From Flavobacterium lacustre (lineage in GTDB: Bacteria; Bacteroidota; Bacteroidia; Flavobacteriales; Flavobacteriaceae), in the NCBI RefSeq assembly GCF_027474525.2, contig NZ_CP114882.2, positions 2,046,001 to 2,110,000 on the forward strand: a DNA stretch of 64,000 bases. The letters run 5' to 3'. The notes beneath the pieces are model-generated. The model made no database searches, was not told where the DNA came from, and saw only the letters and a program-made list of their open reading frames with translations. Position 1 is the stretch's first letter; every line of letters begins with the position of its first letter. A program made the translations under genes and the position numbers. Positions 35,894 to 43,567 of this stretch are shown here, in pieces.

Positions 35894-36544
35894 ATGAAAA
35901 AGACAATTTTAGGAAAATATACCTTGCAAACTCCTTTGCCGGAACATGCAAAACAGCAAGCCGAATTGCAAGCAATTGTATTTCCAACCTTGTCTGAAGA
36001 AGAATTAATTACGGAAGAAAAATACAAAAGACATTTGGAGATTTTTCCCGAAGGACAATTTATAGTTTTAGATGGCGATCGGGTTATTGCTTCTTGCACG
36101 ACTTTGCGTCAAAATTACCACAAGGGACATCATACTTTTCTGCAAATTTCAGATGATTTATGGTTAGGAACTCATGACCCAAAAGCAGATTGGATTTACG
36201 GATTGGACGTTTCTGTTCATCCCGATTATCAGGGAAAAGGAATTGGTAGAGAAATTTACAATGCCCGTCAGGAAGTCGCTAAAACATTAGGTTGCAAAGG
36301 ACAAATGACTGCAGGAATGCCTATTGGATTTGACAAAGTAAAAGAGCAAATGACGATTGCAGAATATTGTGATAAGCTGATAAAAGGCGAAATAATTGAC
36401 CCTACAGTGACGGCGCAAACTAAATGCGGGTTTATTCTTGTTGAACCTTTATTCGATTATTTAGATGATCCACGCAGCGGAAATTGTTCGGTTTTGATGT
36501 ATTGGCCTTTAGATCCAAATACAAAATTAAGCGAGAATCATTAA
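35894..36544 (+). CDS. GNAT N-acetyltransferase, second copy of the large subfamily
   Basis: The 216-residue protein is a paralogue of the one at 28831: LDVSVHPDYQGKGIGREIYNARQE is the acetyl-CoA motif A (near 98-121), and KEQMTIAEYC, DPTVTAQTKCGF and SVLMYWPLD repeat the C-terminal blocks in the same order. N-terminal TLQTPLPEHAKQQAELQAIVFPTLSEEEL also matches. The subfamily is recalled from the GNAT half of fused GNAT/nitrilase-type proteins. It lies between two aldehyde dehydrogenases, so its acceptor is probably an amine or amino acid handled by this pathway. It could alternatively protect the cell from reactive aminoaldehydes. Confidence 0.8.
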   Translation: MKKTILGKYTLQTPLPEHAKQQAELQAIVFPTLSEEELITEEKYKRHLEIFPEGQFIVLDGDRVIASCTTLRQNYHKGHHTFLQISDDLWLGTHDPKADWIYGLDVSVHPDYQGKGIGREIYNARQEVAKTLGCKGQMTAGMPIGFDKVKEQMTIAEYCDKLIKGEIIDPTVTAQTKCGFILVEPLFDYLDDPRSGNCSVLMYWPLDPNTKLSENH

Positions 36545-36597
36545 CTCTTTTAGAATTAATAAGCCTTAAAGGTTCGTAATTATTACAAATAAATAAA

Positions 36598-37950
36598 ATG
36601 ATATTCAAATCTATAAATCCATTTTCGCAAGCTGTTATTGCGGAACATGAAGTTTTGACAAATGCACAATTAACTCAAAAACTACAATTAGCCGAAAGTG
36701 CTTTCAAAAACTGGCGTACCACTACTTTTCAAGAAAGAGCAGATAAAATGCAAAAGTTGGCGGATATTTTGCGTGCCAATAAAAACGAATTAGGATTGTT
36801 GATTACCAACGAAATGGGTAAAATTTTATCCGAAGGAATTGGAGAAGTAGAAAAATCAGCAGGAAACTGTGATTTCTATGCAGAAAATGCCGAGAAAATG
36901 TTGAAAGACGAGCACTATGACACGCCTTTCAAAAGCATGTCTGTTTACGATCCGATGGGAGCTGTTTTTGCAATTATGCCTTGGAATTATCCTTTTTGGC
37001 AAGTTTTACGTTATGCAGCTCCGGCAATTATGGGAGGAAATGTTACGCTTTTAAAACATGCTCCAAACGTAATAGGTTGTGCTAAAGCTATTGAAAATGC
37101 CTTTTTGGAAGCCGGTTTTCCAGAAGGTGTTTTTCAACAAATAAATATTGATATTCCACAAGTCGAAAGTGTTATCGCTTCGGATATTGTACACGGAATT
37201 ACCTTGACAGGTAGTGAAATGGCGGGTTCGTCAGTGGCGGCATTGGCAGGAAAACATATCAAAAAATCAGTTTTGGAATTAGGGGGCTCTGATGCTTTCA
37301 TCGTTTTGGATGATGCTGATGTTGAAAAAGCGGCAACCGTTGCAACGCAATCCAGAATGCTTAATGCCGGTCAAGCCTGTATTTGTGCAAAGCGTTTTAT
37401 TGTTACCGAAAAAGTAGCGGAAGAATTCTCTAGTTTATTTGCTAAAAAAATAAATGCCTTACAACAAGGAAATCCTTTGCAGGAAGGCATTCATATGGGA
37501 CCTTTAGCTCGATTAGATTTAGCGGAAAAATTGAGTCATCAATTGGAGAAATCCTTACAACAAGGCGCAAAAATAGTGGTAGGAGGAGAACGTGAAGATT
37601 GTAATTTTCAACCCACATTAATTGATTTTGTCGACGCTGATAATATTGCTTTTCAAGAGGAAACTTTTGGACCGTTAGCTACAATTGTGAGAGCAAAAGA
37701 TGAAAAAGATGCTATTGCTATAGCAAATAACCATCGTTATGGTTTGGCTTCGGCGATATGGACAGAAGATCGCGAAAAGGCATATAAATTGGCTAGAAAG
37801 ATTGATGCCGGAAATGTTTTTGTGAACTCTTTGGTGCGTTCTGATTCTAGAATTCCTTTTGGCGGAATCAAAAAATCGGGCTATGGACGAGAATTATCTG
37901 AAATTGGTATAAAAGAATTTTTGAATATGAAATCCCTGATTATTGAATAA
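36598..37950 (+). CDS. Aldehyde dehydrogenase (second), succinate-semialdehyde type
   Basis: The 450-residue protein is the short form of aldehyde dehydrogenase (no long N-terminal arm), like YneI/Sad-type succinate-semialdehyde dehydrogenases: MPWNYPFWQVLRYAAPA near 127, TLTGSEMAGSSVA near 202, E227 in LELGGSD, C261 in NAGQACICAKRF, and RIPFGGIKKSGYGREL at the end. It oxidises succinate semialdehyde, and often glutarate semialdehyde, to the dicarboxylic acid, which enters the TCA cycle. It follows GNAT2 by 53 bases and precedes an outer-membrane protein gene by 45, apparently in one transcript. This is the best-supported terminal step of the proposed pathway. Confidence 0.87.
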   Translation: MIFKSINPFSQAVIAEHEVLTNAQLTQKLQLAESAFKNWRTTTFQERADKMQKLADILRANKNELGLLITNEMGKILSEGIGEVEKSAGNCDFYAENAEKMLKDEHYDTPFKSMSVYDPMGAVFAIMPWNYPFWQVLRYAAPAIMGGNVTLLKHAPNVIGCAKAIENAFLEAGFPEGVFQQINIDIPQVESVIASDIVHGITLTGSEMAGSSVAALAGKHIKKSVLELGGSDAFIVLDDADVEKAATVATQSRMLNAGQACICAKRFIVTEKVAEEFSSLFAKKINALQQGNPLQEGIHMGPLARLDLAEKLSHQLEKSLQQGAKIVVGGEREDCNFQPTLIDFVDADNIAFQEETFGPLATIVRAKDEKDAIAIANNHRYGLASAIWTEDREKAYKLARKIDAGNVFVNSLVRSDSRIPFGGIKKSGYGRELSEIGIKEFLNMKSLIIE

Positions 37951-37995
37951 TATAGAATAACTAAAACCAAATTAATAACTAAAACCAAAGTAGAC

Positions 37996-38832
37996 ATGAA
38001 AAAAGTAATTTTAATTTTAGTAGTAATGTTGACAAGTAGCTTGACATTTGCTCAAGATGCTCCGGCTGCAGAACCAGCAGTAGAAGAAGCAGAACCTAAA
38101 CTTACAGCAGCAGTAGATGTAGTATATCCGTATTTATGGCGAGGGGTAAAATACTATGGAGATAAAGTAGCTTTCCAGCCGTATTTGAATTATGCTGTAA
38201 CTGATAAATTATCTATTGGACTATGGGCAACAACTAACTTTTCTAATGCTGCGGATGCTTATAATGAATACGATTTGAGTATTTCGTATCAAATTTCTCC
38301 GGTTGTAAGTGTTGTTTTGGCAGATTATTATTGGCCGGCAACCAAAAATAATTTAGATTGGGAGAGAAGCAGTTATTTCGATTATTCTGACGGTTCTGCT
38401 AAAACATTAGACCTTTCGATATTATTAGACTTTTCAGAAAAAGGTGTGCCATTAGATTTTACATGGAGTACTTTTATTGGAGGTGGTGATTATAAAGATG
38501 ATGCGGATGGAGGAAGATCAAGAGCTTATTCCAGTTACGCAGAAGTTGGTTATACACATTCTTTCGAAAGTGCTGGAATTGATGTTAGACCATTTGTAGG
38601 AGCAGCTGTTATAAACAAAGGCGGGTATTATGGAACAGATGCTAATGATGAAGCAGGATTTACTTTTTCTAATGTAGGAGTAAATGTTTCTAAAGAAATT
38701 AAAATTTCAGAGAACTATAGTGTTCCTGTATTTATTAGATATACCAATAATGATTATGGTGTGCCAAATGATAATTTAACAAAAACAGTTAGGAATTTCT
38801 TTTCGGCAGGAATGACTTTTACCATAAAATAA
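37996..38832 (+). CDS. Outer-membrane beta-barrel protein
   Basis: The 278-residue protein has a signal peptide (MKKVILILVVMLTSSLTFAQ) and a short acidic linker, then alternating amphipathic strands (LTAAVDVVYPYLWRGVKYYGD near 35, SIGLWATTNF, LSISYQIS, VGYTHSF) ending FFSAGMTFTIK with a terminal aromatic/hydrophobic strand. The YPYLWRG start of the barrel resembles TorF-like putative porins. It is the last gene of the right-facing run and may bring the substrate through the outer membrane. The signal peptide resembles that of the next porin. A weak terminator hairpin follows. The family name is not certain. Confidence 0.7.
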   Translation: MKKVILILVVMLTSSLTFAQDAPAAEPAVEEAEPKLTAAVDVVYPYLWRGVKYYGDKVAFQPYLNYAVTDKLSIGLWATTNFSNAADAYNEYDLSISYQISPVVSVVLADYYWPATKNNLDWERSSYFDYSDGSAKTLDLSILLDFSEKGVPLDFTWSTFIGGGDYKDDADGGRSRAYSSYAEVGYTHSFESAGIDVRPFVGAAVINKGGYYGTDANDEAGFTFSNVGVNVSKEIKISENYSVPVFIRYTNNDYGVPNDNLTKTVRNFFSAGMTFTIK

Positions 38833-39392
38833 TTCTTTATTATAATTTCTTAAAAGTGTCAAAGCATGAATTTGTTTTGGCACTTTTTTGTGTTTAAAAA
38901 TGGAGTGTTTAGATTTTGTGTTGTGTGAAATTTAAATATATTATTTTTTATTTAATTTTTATTGAAGGCTATTTTTACAGGGGGTAATGTTTTTTATTTT
39001 GTTTTTAAAGTTGAATTTTAAATGTTTTAGCATGCTTATTTTGCTTTTTGTTGTCTTTTTTATGGGGGTTTGATTAAAAAATGCATTATTGAATTTTTAA
39101 AATACTTGCTTTAAAATATGAAAAATCCATTTTTAATCGATGTTTTTTCGGTATCGATAATTCTTCTCTGAAATGGGCAAAAAAGTAATTATTCTTTCTT
39201 TATCTTAAATAAAAGTTAATAAATTCGCCTCAATGAAACGCTGATTTATCAGCAAAAAGTAATGGTTTTATGAGTTGTGAGAAAAGAATATAACAGCTCT
39301 AAATTTGAAAAATAAACCCATTAATATCAAAATGAGATTACCATAACTAAAATAATTACCAAACGAGATTACTAATTAAAACTAAATTAAAC
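38833..39392. other. 560-base gene-free region between the two outer-membrane protein genes
   Basis: No open frame with coding character was seen. The first 60 bases hold the terminator described at 38852. The rest is AT-rich. GCTGAT (39240-39245) and ATCAGC (39248-39253) form a small dyad about 140 bases before the next start, which could be an operator. The last 50 bases are an A-rich leader with repeated ACTAAA, similar to that before the gene at 37996. Confidence 0.6.
38852..38891 (+). terminator. Terminator of the catabolic run
   Basis: AAAAGTGTCAAA (38852-38863) pairs with TTTGGCACTTTT (38875-38886; one G-T pair) around an 11-base loop, followed by T residues. Confidence 0.75.
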
Positions 39393-40436
39393 ATGAAAAA
39401 AGCAGGACTAATTTTAGCATTAATGCTAACAACAACTTTGACATTTGCACAAGAAACACCAGCGCCAGCTACCACTTTTGCAGGGTCAGCAGACATGTAT
39501 TATAAATATGATTTTTCTAACCAACAAGGTAATGGATTAACAAGTTTTACAGGAGCGCATAACTCATTTCAGTTAGGTATGGCTTCTATTGAGGCTTCTC
39601 ACAAAATGGGAAAAGCATCGGTTTTTGTAGACTTAGGTTTTGGAAGCAGAGCAAGTGAATTTACTTATAATGATGAAGCTAATACTTTCATGATTAAACA
39701 ATTAAACTTCACTTATGAGTTTTCTGATAAATTTAAGGTAACTGCAGGTAGCTTCGGAACTCACATTGGATACGAATTATTAGATGCAGTAGACAACAAA
39801 AACTACAGTATGTCTTATGCATTTACAAACGGACCGTTCTTTAACACGGGAGTAAAAGCACAATATACTGCTGGAAAAGTTAGCTTTATGGCAGGAGTTT
39901 CTAATCCAACGGATTTCAAATCTGCGCTTGATGCAGGTTCTACTCAAAAAACATTTATCGGTCAAATAGGATATGTTGGAGGTACAGGTAGTGCTTATTT
40001 CAATGTAACTTCAGGAAGTGTTAATCCAGTTTCTGATAAAAATGTTACTCAATATGACATCGTAGCATCTAAGAAAATTACCGATGCGTTCTCTTTAGGA
40101 TTTAATGGAACTTATGCTTCTGTAGCTGATGATTTTGATAGCAGCTTAGATGGAGAATGGTTCTCCCTTGTAGGATATGCTAGCTATGCCGTTAAAGAAA
40201 ATGTTACTTTAGCGTATAGATTAGAGTATTTTGATGATAAAGATGCTCTTTCAGCTAATGCTATTGGTGGTAATATTCTTGGAAATACATTGTCTTTGAA
40301 CTATAAATCAGGAAACTTAACGTTTATTCCTGAGATTAGAATAGACAGTTCATCTGTAGATACATTCTCTGATAGTGATGCACTTCCTACAGGTTCAAAT
40401 GCATATATTTTACTTGCTACGACGTATACATTCTAA
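39393..40436 (+). CDS. Porin of the OmpL-like Bbp2 type
   Basis: The 347-residue protein has a signal peptide cut after FAQ, then about fourteen to sixteen predicted amphipathic strands with an aromatic last residue (TTYTF). The blocks FAGSADMYYKYDFSNQ, NSFQLGMASIEASHKMGKASVFVDLGFG and KFKVTAGSFGTHIGYEL..FTNGPFFNTGVKAQYT are those of the putative beta-barrel porin-2 family found in Bacteroidota. It should form a channel in the outer membrane. The role is likely passive entry of small solutes. It has its own 560-base upstream region and a strong terminator, so it is a separate unit although it follows the catabolic run. Confidence 0.82.
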   Translation: MKKAGLILALMLTTTLTFAQETPAPATTFAGSADMYYKYDFSNQQGNGLTSFTGAHNSFQLGMASIEASHKMGKASVFVDLGFGSRASEFTYNDEANTFMIKQLNFTYEFSDKFKVTAGSFGTHIGYELLDAVDNKNYSMSYAFTNGPFFNTGVKAQYTAGKVSFMAGVSNPTDFKSALDAGSTQKTFIGQIGYVGGTGSAYFNVTSGSVNPVSDKNVTQYDIVASKKITDAFSLGFNGTYASVADDFDSSLDGEWFSLVGYASYAVKENVTLAYRLEYFDDKDALSANAIGGNILGNTLSLNYKSGNLTFIPEIRIDSSSVDTFSDSDALPTGSNAYILLATTYTF

Positions 40437-40456
40437 TACATAAAAATATTTTTTTT

Positions 40457-40497
40457 ACTGCCAAGACACTCTTTTTAGTGTTTTGGCAGTTTTTTTA
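40457..40497 (+). terminator. Terminator of the porin gene
   Basis: ACTGCCAAGACACT (40457-40470) pairs with AGTGTTTTGGCAGT (40477-40490; one G-T pair), followed by T residues. Confidence 0.9.
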
Positions 40498-40519
40498 TGT
40501 CTAAATCTTTTTGTAAAAA

Positions 40520-40557
40520 ACAAAAAAGCGGTTTTCTGAATTATCAAAAAACCGCTT
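40520..40557 (-). terminator. Terminator of the amidase gene
   Basis: AAGCGGTTTT (40526-40535) pairs with AAAACCGCTT (40548-40557). On the minus strand the stem is followed by a T tract, just past the end of the amidase gene. Confidence 0.85.
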
Positions 40558-40575
40558 CCTATTAGATTGTTTTAA

Positions 40576-41379
40576 CTATTGCTTCTTGTAAATACTATAG
40601 ATGGTGTTGATTGTTTTTTCATCCAAAATATCATTAACTTCGGTTTGTATGTAATGCAATTTGAATGCGGTAATGGCAGCCGAAAGATTCTTGGTGTTAT
40701 AACCAATAATTCGTAATGCTAATTCAGCATTGAAATCTGCAGGAGCAGTTTCTAAAACTAAATCTGGCCAAATGCCAAATTCCTTTTCCGCTAAAACCTG
40801 CCACGGAAACAAAGCACTCGGGTCTTTTTTTCGGGTAGGCGCAATATCCGAATGCGCTATAATATTTTGAGCCGGAATATTGTAGTCTTTTTTTAATTTA
40901 GTTAAAAGCGAAAGCAGACTGTTTATTTGTAATTGCGAAAAAGGTTCTGTTCCGTTGTTGTCCAGTTCAATTCCTATCGAAGCGGAGTTTATATCCGTGT
41001 TTTTTCCCCAAGTTGCATTTCCTCCATGCCAAGCACGTAAATAATCATTCAACATTTGAACTACCCGACCATCATCGCCAATCACATAATGCGCACTTAC
41101 TTGAGGTTTAACCAAAGTAAATGTCTTTATGGTTTGTTGTATAGAATCTTGTGCGGTGTGGTGAATAATAATAAAGTTTGGTTTCCGTAAATTGAAATTT
41201 ACGGTACTTATCCACTCTGTATTTTTTCCGTTTTGTAAAGGAATAGACTCTTTTTTTAAGAGGTTTGCTTTAAAAATCTTCAATTGTTTCTGATAAGACT
41301 TCTCGCTGGTTCGATATGGATTTGAGGCGCATGAAGTAACTACTAATGCCGAAATCAAATAATAAAGAGGTCTTTTCAT
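40576..41379 (-). CDS. N-acetylmuramoyl-L-alanine amidase, lipoprotein (Amidase_2)
   Basis: The 267-residue protein has a lipobox signal (ALVVTSC, Cys17) and an AmpD-like zinc amidase domain: FIIIHHTAQDS with a metal His, SAHYVIGDDGRVVQML near 120, and AHSDIAPTRKKDPSALFPW with the second His and the basic/acidic active-site pair. It cleaves the bond between muramic acid and the stem peptide in peptidoglycan, or anhydro-muropeptides, on the periplasmic face. The last 60 residues are a helical peptidoglycan-binding-like tail. It is 11 bases downstream of the small secreted protein gene, so the two may share a transcript. Confidence 0.88.
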   Translation of the reverse strand: MKRPLYYLISALVVTSCASNPYRTSEKSYQKQLKIFKANLLKKESIPLQNGKNTEWISTVNFNLRKPNFIIIHHTAQDSIQQTIKTFTLVKPQVSAHYVIGDDGRVVQMLNDYLRAWHGGNATWGKNTDINSASIGIELDNNGTEPFSQLQINSLLSLLTKLKKDYNIPAQNIIAHSDIAPTRKKDPSALFPWQVLAEKEFGIWPDLVLETAPADFNAELALRIIGYNTKNLSAAITAFKLHYIQTEVNDILDEKTINTIYSIYKKQ

Positions 41380-41390
41380 ACTTTAGATTT

Positions 41391-41894
41391 TTATTCTTCA
41401 GATTCTTTTTTAGACTCTTTTTTAGATTTTTTATCGGCCTTAGACTTTTTTGGGTTTTTCATTTCTTCAGTAAAAGCCAAATATTTTTCTTTTTGATCTT
41501 TGTTTAATAAAACCATCACTTTTGAATCTGTAATTTCAGAAAGTGCTTTCATGTCTTTTATTTTATCTACTTGGCTATTTTCTTGTTTGATAATGATTCC
41601 TTGTGATCTCAAACTTTCTGTTAAAATATTTGATATGGCAATTACTTGCAATTCGTCAAGATTAACAGCCGTTTTTAATCGCTCAATTATTTTACCTACT
41701 GTAACTTCAACAGGAATTTCTTTTGGTTTTTCTCTTTCCTGACTCATTCCGCTATTCATTTGGCTCATTCTGCCGCCATTACCATAGCCATTTCCTCCAT
41801 AACCATTACCGTACCCGTTTCCGTATTGTGCAGAAATAGTGTTTGCGGATAATAATAAAAAAGCACTTACTAATAAAATTTGAATAGGTTTCAT
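41391..41894 (-). CDS. Secreted protein with Gly/Tyr/Asn-rich head and lysine-rich tail, unknown
   Basis: A 167-residue protein starting MKPIQILLVS with a signal peptide cut after ISAQ, then a repeat-like NGYGNGYGGNGYG stretch. A helical core (about 60-135) follows, with KIIERLKTAVNLDELQVIAISNIL and a KMVLLNKDQKEKYLAF-like segment. The end is rich in lysine and serine (KKSKKESKKES). I know this layout from Bacteroidota proteins with an LTXXQ/Spy-like core, in which helical pairs bind unfolded proteins, but the match is weak. I start at 41894; the longer frame (41915) adds seven residues before the signal peptide. Confidence 0.6.
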   Translation of the reverse strand: MKPIQILLVSAFLLLSANTISAQYGNGYGNGYGGNGYGNGGRMSQMNSGMSQEREKPKEIPVEVTVGKIIERLKTAVNLDELQVIAISNILTESLRSQGIIIKQENSQVDKIKDMKALSEITDSKVMVLLNKDQKEKYLAFTEEMKNPKKSKADKKSKKESKKESEE

Positions 41895-41944
41895 ATTATA
41901 TGTTTTTAGAGTCAAAAATTTTAAAAAAAAGATATTATAAAAAA

Positions 41945-43258
41945 TTAAGCAGGTTCTCCGTATAAATCAAATTCAGTAGCTTCAATGATTTTAATCATAA
42001 CAAATTCTCCTGTTTTTACATAATGTTTTGAAGCATCAATTAAAACCTCATTATCTACATCCGGACTGTCAAATTCTGTTCTTCCTACAAAATGACCACC
42101 TTCTTTTCGGTCAATAATACATTTGAAAGTTTGACCTACTTTTTCCTGATTCAAATCCCATGAAATTTGAGATTGTAATTCCATGATTTCGTTAGCACGA
42201 TCTTGTTTTACATTGTCGGGAACATCGTCTTCAAGCAAATAAGCATGAGTATTTTCTTCGTGAGAATAAGCAAAACAGCCCATTCTGTCAAATTTCATTT
42301 CCTGAACAAAATCTTTCAAGATATTAAAATCTTCTTGGGTTTCTCCTGGATAACCAACGATAAGTGTTGTGCGAATTGCCATTCCCGGAACTGCAGCTCT
42401 AAAATCTTTCAACAATTGAGTCGTTTTTTCTTGAGTTGTTCCACGTCGCATCGATTTCAAAATAGAATCAGATATATGTTGCAACGGAATATCAATATAA
42501 TTACAAATCTTAGGTTCGCGTTTCATGATTTCCAGAACATCCATCGGGAAACCGGTAGGGAAAGCATAATGCAAACGAATCCATTCAATTCCTTCTACTT
42601 TTACTAATGCTTCAAGCAATTCACCAAGCGCTCTTTTTTTGTAAAGATCAAGGCCGTAATAAGTTAAATCCTGTGCAATCAAAATCAATTCTTTTACACC
42701 ATTTTTAGCCAATCCTTCCGATTCTTTAACTAATTTTTCTATAGTTTGAGAAACGTTTTTTCCACGCATCAAAGGAATAGCGCAAAAACTGCAAGGTCTG
42801 TCGCAACCTTCAGAAATCTTTAAATAGGCATAATTTTTAGGAGTAGTTGTTAAGCGTTCTCCCAGCAATTCATGTTTATAATCTGCACCTAATGCTTTCA
42901 ATAATTGAGGCAATTCTGTAGTCCCAAAAAACTGATCTACATTTGGAATTTCTTTCTCTAAATCAGGTCTGTAACGTTCAGATAAACATCCGGTTACAAA
43001 AACTTTATCCACTAAACCTCTTTCTTTTTTATCTGCATATTCCAAAATCATGTTTACCGATTCTGCCTTCGCATTATCAATAAAACCACAAGTATTGATG
43101 ACAATAATGTTTCCTTCCTCTGCTTCAGGCGCTTCGTGAGTCACCTCTTTTCCGCTCGCACGAAGTTGACCCATTAAAACTTCGCTATCATACACATTTT
43201 TTGAACACCCAAGAGTGATTACATTAATTTTGTTCTTTTTTAAAGACTTCGTTCTCAT
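41945..43258 (-). CDS. rimO: Ribosomal protein uS12 methylthiotransferase RimO
   Basis: The 437-residue protein has the three MiaB/RimO parts: an N-terminal UPF0004 domain with cluster cysteines C18, C57 and C91, a radical SAM core with C152, C156 and C159 (GCDRPCSFC), and a C-terminal TRAM domain (about 370-430). It adds a methylthio group to an aspartate of ribosomal protein S12. The GCSKNVYDSEVLMGQL start distinguishes RimO from MiaB. In many Bacteroidota rimO follows ftsY; here they are some 36 kb apart. A candidate structured RNA lies on the same strand in the upstream gap. Confidence 0.94.
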   Translation of the reverse strand: MRTKSLKKNKINVITLGCSKNVYDSEVLMGQLRASGKEVTHEAPEAEEGNIIVINTCGFIDNAKAESVNMILEYADKKERGLVDKVFVTGCLSERYRPDLEKEIPNVDQFFGTTELPQLLKALGADYKHELLGERLTTTPKNYAYLKISEGCDRPCSFCAIPLMRGKNVSQTIEKLVKESEGLAKNGVKELILIAQDLTYYGLDLYKKRALGELLEALVKVEGIEWIRLHYAFPTGFPMDVLEIMKREPKICNYIDIPLQHISDSILKSMRRGTTQEKTTQLLKDFRAAVPGMAIRTTLIVGYPGETQEDFNILKDFVQEMKFDRMGCFAYSHEENTHAYLLEDDVPDNVKQDRANEIMELQSQISWDLNQEKVGQTFKCIIDRKEGGHFVGRTEFDSPDVDNEVLIDASKHYVKTGEFVMIKIIEATEFDLYGEPA

Positions 43259-43395
43259 AGTATTATAATCCCGATAATTTGGGAAGTTTGCAAAATTACG
43301 ATTTTTATTTCAACTGAACTTGTTTCAGTTTCTAAAATATGTCTGTTTTTACCTTCTTCAAAACAGATTAGGAGCACTACTTTTTGTTTGTTTAA

Positions 43396-43462
43396 GACCG
43401 TTTGTCCCGCTATACGCTATATCCACGCAAAAAAGCGTGGGATGCCGCTGCTATCGGGGCTA
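43396..43462 (-). ncRNA. Structured intergenic element, copy 2 (Flavo-1-like candidate RNA)
   Basis: Read on the minus strand it is CTAGCCCCGAT..AGCGGCATCC, then a six-base stem ACGC-type hairpin (CCACGC at 43423-43428 with GCGTGG at 43435-43440, A6/T6 loop), then GATATAGCGTATAGCGGGAC. The flanking blocks match those of the element at 6924-7020, while the hairpin differs in sequence and length but stays paired. Conserved ends plus a compensated stem point to RNA structure. Confidence 0.6.
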
Positions 43463-43501
43463 GATTACACTTTTTTATTTTTTCATGACTTATTCAAAGA
43501 A

Positions 43502-43530
43502 AAAAGCCATTTCAATTCCAGAAATGGCTT
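43502..43530 (-). terminator. Terminator of the FadL-type gene
   Basis: AAAGCCATTTC (43502-43512) and GAAATGGCTTT (43520-43530) form a perfect 11-bp stem with loop AATTCCA. T residues follow on the minus strand. Confidence 0.85.
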
Positions 43531-43567
43531 TCAATTTTAAACAGGGACAATTGTTCAAAATATAATT

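Larger units (their letters stand above)
43259..43567. other. 309-base gene-free region with RNA-like element and terminator
   Basis: The gap between rimO and the FadL-type gene (both on the minus strand) holds the second copy of the structured element (43396-43462) and the terminator of the upstream gene (43502-43530). No open frame of coding character was seen. The first 110 bases should hold the rimO promoter; none stands out. Confidence 0.7.
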
